Positions 1 to 5,191 of a DNA stretch of 6,706 bases are shown here, in pieces. Position 1 is the first letter of the stretch; each line of letters starts with the position of its first letter. This stretch comes from Bacteroidales bacterium (GTDB taxonomy: Bacteria > Bacteroidota > Bacteroidia > Bacteroidales > UBA7960), in assembly GCA_003554665.1 (NCBI GenBank), contig PWGY01000271.1, positions 1-6,706 on the forward strand, in the 5' to 3' direction. The translations under genes were made by a program, and so were the position numbers. The notes below the pieces were generated by a model. That model worked only from the letters and a program-made list of their open reading frames with translations. It was not told where the DNA came from and did not search any database.

Positions 1-302
1 ATGTTGCTGACATCAAACTCTGCGTGGACAAAAACATTGGGCATGAAGGTAATTTGGGCAAATGTACGGTTTCCGTAGGTATACCTTGGGTCCTGGTTTC
101 TCCTGTCGCGGTATGACAGAAAAGGGGAGATGCCAATGTCCAGTTTATTGTAGCGATACCCGATCAGGGGGGCCACATCAAGATAGGTTCCGTCCTTGTA
201 ATGGAATCCAATGTTGCCACCGGCATAAACCTGTGCCTGACTTTCACGTGGCAGGGCCATTGTCAGCAGTATTGAGAACAAAAATAGGCCAACTGTTTTC
301 AT
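1..302 (-). CDS. secreted, probable outer-membrane beta-barrel protein (5' part only)
   Basis: The reading frame starts with ATG at 302 on the minus strand and stays open to the left edge, giving 100 complete codons without a stop. The first 23 residues form a clear signal peptide: a Lys at position 2, a hydrophobic core (GLFLFSILLTMAL) and a cleavage site SQA|QVYAGG. The mature part has alternating polar and hydrophobic stretches rich in Tyr, Gly and Phe (VYAGGNIGFHYK, LIGYRYNKLDIGISPFLSY). This pattern resembles short transmembrane beta strands of small outer-membrane barrels in Bacteroidota. The spacing fits a narrow barrel such as the porin-like or OmpW/opacity type, but I do not recognise a specific family and the C-terminus is missing. 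No Shine-Dalgarno sequence is visible before the ATG, as is normal in this phylum. The gene is divergent from doxX. Secretion is well supported; the barrel assignment is inference. Confidence 0.75.
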   Translation of the reverse strand, partial: MKTVGLFLFSILLTMALPRESQAQVYAGGNIGFHYKDGTYLDVAPLIGYRYNKLDIGISPFLSYRDRRNQDPRYTYGNRTFAQITFMPNVFVHAEFDVSN

Positions 303-330
303 GATGGAAGTATTGTTTGGATGAAATTAC

Positions 331-362
331 TAAGTATACGAATTTTTTCGGGTTTCCCCAAA
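331..362 (-). promoter_or_regulatory. possible promoter for the minus-strand barrel gene
   Basis: On the minus strand, TTTG (362-359) is followed after 20 bases by TATACTTA (338-331). This resembles the Bacteroidota TTTG / TAnnTTTG promoter, with two mismatches in the -7 box. It would place the transcript start some 20 bases ahead of the ATG at 302. The call rests on spacing and position only and is weak. Confidence 0.3.
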
Positions 363-417
363 TTGCCCCTCCGGCATTGATCCATTGATGATCAGGTCTT
401 AATGAACATTTAACCGG

Positions 418-449
418 TTGGATGCGTTTCTGGTAGAGGTTTATATATG
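418..449 (+). promoter_or_regulatory. possible promoter for doxX
   Basis: TTG (418-420) is followed after 21 bases by TATATATG (442-449), one mismatch from the Bacteroidota TAnnTTTG -7 box. The gene starts at 469, which leaves a short A-rich leader (aaaacc, aaaaacgcg) and no Shine-Dalgarno sequence. Spacing and location fit, but short A/T-rich motifs of this sort arise easily by chance. Confidence 0.35.
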
Positions 450-468
450 AACTAAAACCAAAAACGCG

Positions 469-891
469 ATGAAAAGTAAGCTTTTTAACTCTTCGGATGA
501 ATCTCTGAAAACCGCCGTATTCCTTATTCGGGTAGGTTTTGGAATCATGTTTATTCTTCATGGTTACCCTAAAATTACCGGAGGCGTGGATACCTGGACA
601 TGGCTTGGTGAAAGCATGGGGCTTGTTGGACTGGGTTTTGCACCGGCCTTTTGGGGTTTTATGGCTGCCATTTCTGAGTTTGCGGGGGGTATCCTGCTTG
701 TTGTGGGATTACTGACGCGTCCTGCGGCATTGCTTCTGGCCTTTACCATGCTAATTGCCACCATTATGCATATTGCTGACGGAGACCCCCTGAACTCTGT
801 ACTGCATCCGTTAAAAGGTTTTGTTGTTTTTGTTGGCCTGCTATACAGTGGTCCCGGAAAGTATGCCATTGATAATAAGTGGGCTCGGTGA
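469..891 (+). CDS. DoxX family inner-membrane protein
   Basis: This 140-residue protein has the length and motif pattern of the DoxX family, small inner-membrane proteins with four helices. The family hallmark is visible at residues 20-35 (IRVGFGIMFILHGYPK), followed by SEFAGGILLVVGLLTRPAAL at 69-88. The helices lie at roughly 16-34, 57-80, 84-102 and 113-127. Family members include the DoxX/DoxD subunits of archaeal thiosulfate:quinone oxidoreductase, and an actinobacterial member has been tied to superoxide detoxification. Most bacterial single-gene members, including this one, have no established reaction. The start at 469 is the first ATG of the frame and directly follows an A-rich leader. 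The gene stands alone, with a divergent neighbour upstream and a strong terminator downstream. OsmC lies 3.5 kb away on the other strand, so any shared role in oxidative stress is only a suggestion. Confidence 0.9.
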   Translation: MKSKLFNSSDESLKTAVFLIRVGFGIMFILHGYPKITGGVDTWTWLGESMGLVGLGFAPAFWGFMAAISEFAGGILLVVGLLTRPAALLLAFTMLIATIMHIADGDPLNSVLHPLKGFVVFVGLLYSGPGKYAIDNKWAR

Positions 892-914
892 GCTGTTTTG
901 CCTCAGGGTAAAAG

Positions 915-958
915 GTTCAGGCAGGGGAACTATACCTCTTTGCCTGAACAATCTTTTT
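915..958 (+). terminator. intrinsic terminator of doxX
   Basis: Two perfect 9-base arms, GTTCAGGCA (915-923) and TGCCTGAAC (941-949), can be extended inward by G-U and G-C pairs. A T-rich tail (atcttttt, 951-958) follows directly. It begins 24 bases after the doxX stop and separates that gene from the DUF3078 gene. The T-rich tail runs into the next promoter. Confidence 0.85.
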
Positions 959-959
959 G

Positions 960-993
960 TTGTAGCAACGTTTCGCTTATTACATTAAATTTG
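960..993 (+). promoter_or_regulatory. Bacteroidota-type promoter of the DUF3078 gene
   Basis: TAAATTTG (986-993) is a perfect match to the TAnnTTTG -7 box of the Bacteroidota primary sigma factor. TTG (960-962) lies 23 bases upstream as a candidate -33 element, at the long end of usual spacing. The start codon at 1025 would follow a leader of about 25 bases. A 7-base dyad, GTAGCAA (962-968) with TTGCTAC (991-997), overlaps both elements and could be an operator. Confidence 0.55.
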
Positions 994-1024
994 CTACTGC
1001 AAACCAATTATCTTTTTTCTTACT

Positions 1025-2920
1025 ATGCGTGCTATTTTGATCCTTTTGCTAGGCGGAATCACCTGTCTTTTCGCTGTAGGGGCAACTCCTGATTATTTCG
1101 CATCAAATAACAATGAAACGAATTCCCGGCCCACCATTACCTTTACGCCAACCTCGGCTTCTGAATATATAGTCAATTTGCTGAAACGGGATAGTTTATG
1201 GAGGGAAGCCGGCGACACCATCCATCTGTCTTTGGAGCGGTTGATTGATCATTACAATGAGCCCTTTGATAGCGTGGGCCAAAGGTTACATCGTTTTGAT
1301 TATGAGTCTGTACGACCTGAGCTGAAAGAATTGGCCAGGCATGATACACTTCCTTTGCGCTGGCTCAATGATTCGACATTTATTGTGGATACCCTTGCCC
1401 TGGAAAAGGATCCTTTTATAGAGAAAAAGACCATTGTAACAAACAAGATTGATACATTGGGTTTATGGGGTTTGGATACCATTCCGGATGTGGAAATGGT
1501 GATCGATTCCATTAAGCAGGCTCGTGATACCATTACTGAAGTTTTTATTGATAGCCTGTATCTTGAATCGAAGAACATTCAGATGCACAAGGTAGTCGGG
1601 CAGGAAGTCCGGCCGCCGTTTTTGCCACCTGATTCCCGTAAAGAGGTTTTTTTTATGCCTGATTATGAGCGCATCGTGGTTTCAGAAACCTATCAGGAAT
1701 TTGTTGCCGATGAAGATTCTCCTTTTTATGTAGTTCCCGGAACACAAATGCCTGATTCTCTCATGATGGCTATCGAAGAACTACTTGAATATACAGACCG
1801 TCGCGACTCGATACCCCTGCATATTAAAGATGCCATGGGCGACAGCAGGCCTTTTTGGCTCACAACAGAACCCGATGACCTGGAAAGGTTTTGGGTCAAA
1901 AACCAGGAAAATGACTCCATTACAATTTGGTTGGGCAATCCGTCCAAACATGAACTTCAGCTAATACTTGAGGATGATATTCATGTGGAAAGGATGGGAA
2001 AGCTTGCCGCTGATGATATTCCCATTACCACTGTGGAGCCTGAGCGTTCACTGGTCGGGCTGCGACCATTGGAGGAAATTCCCGGAACATGGCGATATGG
2101 TCTGTCCAGCGCATTTACCCTGAATCAGAATTACCTTTCTAACTGGGCCAGGGGTGGCCAGAGCGCCCTTTCCAGTTTGCTTGACCTGAGAGGGAGTGCC
2201 GAGTACCGGAATGTAGAATCGGAGATTAAATGGACCAACAGCGCCCGTTTGCGATATGGTAGTGTTCTTTCTGAAGAATTTGGGTTCCGGACCAATACAG
2301 ACATCCTGGAGATGAATTCTCAGTTTAACAAAGACATAAGCGATAATTTTGACTTCAGCTCGGTCTTTTATGGAAAAACCCAAATTGCCAGGGGGTATAA
2401 CTATCCAAACGACTCAATTCCTGTTTCCAAATTTCTTAGTCCGGGTACATTTACTGTGGGGGTTGGCTTCGAATATGAACCTTTCAAAGACACCAAGTTT
2501 AATTTTTCTGCGCTGTCTTACAGAAATACATTTGTACTTGACACAACCGCCATTAATCAGCGTGCACATGGTATTGAAAGGGGAGAGCGTTCACGTCAGG
2601 AAATGGGTGGGCAGCTTGTGGTACAAAACCGCCTTTCTTTGCTTGAGGATCTGACAATTGAGAACTCCGTCCGGTTGTTTTCCAATTATCTTGAAAAACC
2701 TCAGAATGTGGATGTTGACTGGGAGATAAACCTCGAAAAGAAGGTTAGCTGGTATCTAACCGTCCGTATGAATTTTCATTTTATCTACGATGAAAATGTG
2801 CTTTTCCCGGTATTGGATGACAATGACGACCCCGTCATTCTTCCTGATGGCAGTGAAAAGGAAGTGCCGCGTTTGCAGTTTAAGCAGTTTTTGGGGATTA
2901 CAATGGCTTTCAGTATTTAG
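1025..2920 (+). CDS. DUF3078 domain outer-membrane protein with long N-terminal region
   Basis: This 631-residue protein starts with a signal peptide (hydrophobic 3-18, likely cleaved after VGA at 18-20). Residues of about 355-631 match the DUF3078 family of Bacteroidota. The region begins with GTWRYGLSSAFTLNQNYLSNWARGGQ (split here as GTWRYGLSSAFTLNQ at 354-368 and NYLSNWARGG at 369-378). About eight to ten alternating strands rich in aromatic residues follow, and the chain ends in the hydrophobic strand FLGITMAFSI. This is the layout of an outer-membrane beta barrel. Residues 21-350 are acidic and polar, with recurring D(S/T)(L/I) steps such as DTLGL, DTIP, DSIK, DTIT and DSLYL; I assign no domain there. 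A probable periplasmic or surface part is inference. No biochemical role is known to me for the family. The gene has its own promoter, no A/G-rich ribosome site, and converges on the TPR gene with overlapping stop codons. GITC at 11-14 is not a good lipobox because Thr precedes Cys. Confidence 0.88.
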   Translation: MRAILILLLGGITCLFAVGATPDYFASNNNETNSRPTITFTPTSASEYIVNLLKRDSLWREAGDTIHLSLERLIDHYNEPFDSVGQRLHRFDYESVRPELKELARHDTLPLRWLNDSTFIVDTLALEKDPFIEKKTIVTNKIDTLGLWGLDTIPDVEMVIDSIKQARDTITEVFIDSLYLESKNIQMHKVVGQEVRPPFLPPDSRKEVFFMPDYERIVVSETYQEFVADEDSPFYVVPGTQMPDSLMMAIEELLEYTDRRDSIPLHIKDAMGDSRPFWLTTEPDDLERFWVKNQENDSITIWLGNPSKHELQLILEDDIHVERMGKLAADDIPITTVEPERSLVGLRPLEEIPGTWRYGLSSAFTLNQNYLSNWARGGQSALSSLLDLRGSAEYRNVESEIKWTNSARLRYGSVLSEEFGFRTNTDILEMNSQFNKDISDNFDFSSVFYGKTQIARGYNYPNDSIPVSKFLSPGTFTVGVGFEYEPFKDTKFNFSALSYRNTFVLDTTAINQRAHGIERGERSRQEMGGQLVVQNRLSLLEDLTIENSVRLFSNYLEKPQNVDVDWEINLEKKVSWYLTVRMNFHFIYDENVLFPVLDDNDDPVILPDGSEKEVPRLQFKQFLGITMAFSI

Positions 2921-4080
2921 TCGCCGGTTTCTTCTGCCGGATCATCCGGGGCATCCACCCTTTCAGTGATATCCAGCAGTGAGGATAATTCACTGATAAT
3001 GGCTACTGCTTTTTGATCTTCGGTTTCCAGTTCCAGCGCTTTGTTGAGCCATGTTGTAGCAGACTCAAGGGCTTCGGTAGAGCGTTCCCTTTCCTGCATT
3101 ACCAGCCTGTTATTATCAATGGTTCTTGCGTTCTCTTCAATTTCAATCCCGATATTATAATAACAGGTGGCAATGTTCGCATAAACAAGAGGATCTTCAG
3201 GTTCAAGTTCTGCGGATCTTTTATAGGCCTGAATTGCGTCCTTGTATTCTCCGGTTTTCTGAAGGATCAATCCTTTGGTGAATGGGTATATGTAATTGGA
3301 AGGTGATCTGGCTGATTCTCTTGCAAGCAGGCTCAGGGACTCTTCGATGCGACCCTGTTCAAAATACATGTCAGTCAAAAGGAGCACCAGCTCTTCGTTT
3401 TTTTCATATTTACTGATGCCCTGCTCAAGTACTCTCACGGCTTCCAGAGTGTCTTCCTGCTGGATGTGTTCTTCAAACAACAAATGTGAAATATTGGGGC
3501 TGTAATTGTAGCTGTCAAGGCGTATAAGGAATTTTATGGCTTCGTCGTGCTTTTCCCCGGCAATGGCTGTCATGGCCATGTTATAGACCAGGTTGGTGTC
3601 AGGATCCAGGTTCAGCAGCTCACCCTCTCTGATTTCCATCGCGGTATTGAATGCCCTGAGGGCTTCACTATATTTTTCATCCTCATACCGGCTTTCCCCC
3701 ATTTTCTGGAAGTCGTTGACCAGCAGCACGTATTTGGCCGTCAACTGTTTTCTTATGCCTCTGCCTGCACCAAGGTCAAGGGCTTTTTCATAAGATTCAT
3801 AAGCTGTGAAAAGCTGATCCGGATGTAACTCATACAGGTCCCTGTTGTTTCTCCTGATTCCTTCCTGATAGGCGTTTTGGTAGAGCAGCCCCCTGGCTTG
3901 CCAGGTGCGGGGCCATTGTGCTGCGTCTTCCTCCTGAATCATTTCTTCAATAAATTCGTGGGCTTCTACGTAGTTTTTATCCTCAATCAGGTGAAAGGCA
4001 GTAATGAGTTTGCTCCGCTGGAGGGGCGTAAGGGTGCTGCACCCGGTTAATATAATCAACAGAAATATTATTCGCTTCAT
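2917..4080 (-). CDS. TPR-repeat lipoprotein
   Basis: This 387-residue protein opens with a lipoprotein signal: basic MKR, a hydrophobic run IIFLLII, then the lipobox LTGC with the lipidated Cys at 14 followed by Ser. The rest is helical and made of tetratricopeptide-type repeats. The clearest lies at residues 265-296 (PFTKGLILQKTGEYKDAIQA, then YKRSAELEPEDP). Others are near 125-158 (YEDEKYSEALRAFNTAMEI), 163-196, 211-228, 232-262 and 336-355. The C-terminal tail is acidic (DAPDDPAEETGD). Such proteins are usually anchored in the outer membrane facing the periplasm and act as protein-binding scaffolds; the partner here is unknown. The start at 4080 gives the complete signal peptide, and the leader is A-rich (ATAAATAAAG) without a Shine-Dalgarno sequence. 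The stop codon overlaps that of the convergent DUF3078 gene. No intrinsic terminator is apparent. Confidence 0.9.
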   Translation of the reverse strand: MKRIIFLLIILTGCSTLTPLQRSKLITAFHLIEDKNYVEAHEFIEEMIQEEDAAQWPRTWQARGLLYQNAYQEGIRRNNRDLYELHPDQLFTAYESYEKALDLGAGRGIRKQLTAKYVLLVNDFQKMGESRYEDEKYSEALRAFNTAMEIREGELLNLDPDTNLVYNMAMTAIAGEKHDEAIKFLIRLDSYNYSPNISHLLFEEHIQQEDTLEAVRVLEQGISKYEKNEELVLLLTDMYFEQGRIEESLSLLARESARSPSNYIYPFTKGLILQKTGEYKDAIQAYKRSAELEPEDPLVYANIATCYYNIGIEIEENARTIDNNRLVMQERERSTEALESATTWLNKALELETEDQKAVAIISELSSLLDITERVDAPDDPAEETGD

Positions 4081-4349
4081 CTTTATTTATAGTGTTATCT
4101 GTATTGTGTTACGCTTAACAACAGTTTTGTTCGTTGGCGGCATAAGGTTTTCAGGACGTCCGCAGCAATGGCTTTGCTATGTTCAGCGCATGTGATTCAG
4201 TTTGCCGGCATGCGATATCCAGTTTGCCGGAATATAATCGAATACCGTAGCCAATGACTCCGGATGCCTTCCGGTATGGAAAAACGTGTGCTGTGTGCAT
4301 AAATTGTACAGAAGAGTTTCGGAAGCCCATTTTCAAGACTGCAAGATAC
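4081..4349. other. non-coding spacer upstream of the TPR gene
   Basis: This stretch of about 270 bases lies between the TPR gene start and the osmC terminator. Short frames cross it on both strands, but none has a recognisable protein, a signal peptide or a sensible start. It holds a pair of 11-base repeats at 4198-4230 and a small hairpin (AGCAA 4164-4168 with TTGCT 4174-4178). The promoter of the TPR gene must lie in the last hundred or so bases before 4080, but I see no good TAnnTTTG box there. The length and the spaced repeats would also fit the worn end of a mobile element. Confidence 0.5.
4198..4230. repeat. 11-bp direct repeat with 22-bp period
   Basis: CAGTTTGCCGG occurs at 4198-4208 and again at 4220-4230. 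The offset of 22 bases is close to two turns of the DNA helix. The three bases ahead of each copy are also similar (att and atc), extending the match to 13 of 14. The pair lies 118-150 bases upstream of the TPR start. It could be a protein-binding site, or one end of an IS21-like element, since that family carries spaced repeats near its ends. No transposase is present in the window. Confidence 0.65.
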
Positions 4350-4392
4350 AAAAAAACCACAAAGCCATTTGCTGTTCAGCAAGCTTCGTGGT
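4350..4392 (-). terminator. two-level hairpin terminator of osmC
   Basis: Read on the minus strand, ACCACGAAGC (4392-4383) pairs with GCTTTGTGGT (4365-4356) along ten positions, one of them G-U. Between the arms sits a second perfect dyad, TTGCTGAACAGCAA (4382-4369), which can stack on the outer stem. A run of seven T on the minus strand (4356-4350) follows at once. It begins 38 bases past the osmC stop. On the plus strand the hairpin is not followed by a T run, so it should act on minus-strand transcripts only. Confidence 0.9.
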
Positions 4393-4429
4393 GTTGGTTG
4401 TCTGCTTATCGCGACAGCGGAAGATGAGG

Positions 4430-4858
4430 TCAGGTGAGTTCGGCTTCCAGCTTAATGGATGTACCTGTCAGGGCTTTGGATACCGGGCAGTTTTCTTTGG
4501 CTTGTCCCGCAATTTCCAGGAATTTGTCCTTGTCAATTCCCTTTACCCCCCCTTTGGTTTTCAGCAATACTTCGGAAATGGCAAAACCACCACCCTGTTT
4601 GGCCAATGTTACTTCTGCCGTGGTCTCGATTTTTACCGGCTCAAATCCGCTGGTGTCAAGTGCGTGGGCGAAAGCCATGGAAAAACAACTGGCGTGGGCC
4701 GCACCGATAAGCTCCTCCGGGCTGGAGGCAGATTTGTCATCCTCAAAACGGGAAGAAAAATGAACACCGGCCTGGTAACCGCTTGTTTCCAGTTTGTATT
4801 GGCCTTTGCCTTTTACAAGGTTGCCTTGCCATTGTGCTTGTGCATAATGCTTGCTCAT
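4430..4858 (-). CDS. osmC: OsmC family peroxiredoxin (peroxide resistance)
   Basis: This 142-residue cytoplasmic protein has the full OsmC length and both conserved cysteines. Cys58 lies in SPEELIGAAHASCFSMAFAH (46-65) and Cys124 in NCPVSKAL (123-130). In the family the first Cys attacks organic hydroperoxides or hydrogen peroxide and forms a disulfide with the second. Arg37 (FSSRFED) and Glu49 (SPEEL) are the expected partners that activate the peroxidatic Cys at the dimer interface. The wording SPEELIGAAHASCFSMA follows the OsmC branch rather than Ohr, which usually reads PEQLFAAGYSACF. The ATG at 4858 gives the normal family N-terminus (MSKHYAQAQWQG). The gene is transcribed alone: a strong terminator follows it, and a divergent control region with three 10-base repeats lies 63-100 bases ahead. 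Control by an oxidative or osmotic stress factor is inference. Confidence 0.95.
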   Translation of the reverse strand: MSKHYAQAQWQGNLVKGKGQYKLETSGYQAGVHFSSRFEDDKSASSPEELIGAAHASCFSMAFAHALDTSGFEPVKIETTAEVTLAKQGGGFAISEVLLKTKGGVKGIDKDKFLEIAGQAKENCPVSKALTGTSIKLEAELT

Positions 4859-4920
4859 AGTAGTATGTTTTTAGAAGTTTGTGATCAATCTTTTCATGGT
4901 AAACCGAATAATACGCTATT

Positions 4921-4958
4921 TGTTCACTTCTGTTCACTTCCCCTGATTTGTTCTCTTC
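4921..4958. repeat. three copies of a 10-bp repeat upstream of osmC
   Basis: TGTTCACTTC is present twice in perfect tandem (4921-4930, 4931-4940), and a third copy with one change, TGTTCTCTTC, is at 4949-4958. In the osmC direction the unit reads GAAGTGAACA. A 10-base period puts the copies on one face of the helix. The array ends 63 bases before the osmC start, where an activator could sit. Confidence 0.8.
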
Positions 4959-5034
4959 CCTGTGTTGATGAAAATCATTTATCTTTATGGTGATGGCTGC
5001 CAGTTTACCATGTTGGTGTTTGGTTGCATTCCGG

Positions 5035-5060
5035 TTTAAACATGCCACGAATTTAAACAT
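5035..5060. repeat. TTTAAACAT direct repeat
   Basis: TTTAAACAT occurs at 5035-5043 and 5052-5060, a 17-base offset. Each copy contains the palindrome TTTAAA. The sequence is A/T-rich and short, so it could be chance, but it sits inside the divergent control region. Confidence 0.4.
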
Positions 5061-5128
5061 ATCACATATCTGAGATAATATCCGGGCTTGTTTTTCCGGG
5101 GGATGGGTTGAGTTCCGTGCCGTTTATT

Positions 5129-5168
5129 TTCAAGGTAACTTCATTGAATTCAAGGTAACTTCATTGAA
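5129..5168. repeat. perfect 20-bp tandem duplication upstream of the GH13 gene
   Basis: The 20-base unit TTCAAGGTAACTTCATTGAA occurs at 5129-5148 and 5149-5168 with no mismatch and no gap. Each unit begins with TTCAA and ends with TTGAA, so it has dyad ends, and the junction forms the palindrome TTGAATTCAA (5144-5153). It ends 23 bases before the start codon at 5192. It could be a pair of regulator sites or a fresh replication-slippage duplication. Confidence 0.9.
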
Positions 5169-5191
5169 ATATTCACAAACATGCTTTTTAT

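Larger units (their letters stand above)
4859..5191. promoter_or_regulatory. divergent control region between osmC and the GH13 gene
   Basis: These 333 bases lie between two divergent start codons and must hold both promoters. Two repeat arrays stand out: three 10-mers near osmC (4921-4958) and a 20-bp tandem duplication near the GH13 gene (5129-5168). The middle has TTTAAACAT twice (5035-5043 and 5052-5060), 17 bases apart, and a small dyad TATC-TGA-GATA (5067-5077). A -7-like TATCTTTA at 4980-4987 has no partner at a suitable distance. I see no convincing complete promoter and no coding frame. Confidence 0.6.

Noticed and set aside
244..561. 105-codon open frame on the minus strand
   Set aside because: It overlaps both the signal peptide of the barrel gene and the start of doxX in other frames, and its composition is not protein-like.
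1055..1066. Possible lipobox GITC in the DUF3078 protein
   Set aside because: Thr before Cys and Gly at -3 do not fit the lipobox, and a good signal peptidase I site (VGA) follows six residues later.
2937..2949. CCGGA-tca-TCCGG hairpin just past the DUF3078 stop, as a possible terminator
   Set aside because: The stem is only five pairs, no T run follows, and it lies inside the coding sequence of the TPR gene.
4151..4360. 69-codon minus-strand frame in the spacer as a small gene
   Set aside because: It starts inside the osmC terminator, crosses the 22-bp-spaced repeats and has no recognisable sequence or leader features.
4286..4993. 235-codon open frame on the plus strand
   Set aside because: It runs antisense through all of osmC and its terminator. 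The translation is rich in Cys and Phe with no domain, whereas the opposite strand encodes a textbook OsmC protein.
5129..5168. Repeat-spacer structure of CRISPR type
   Set aside because: There are only two copies with no spacer between them, and no cas gene is present.
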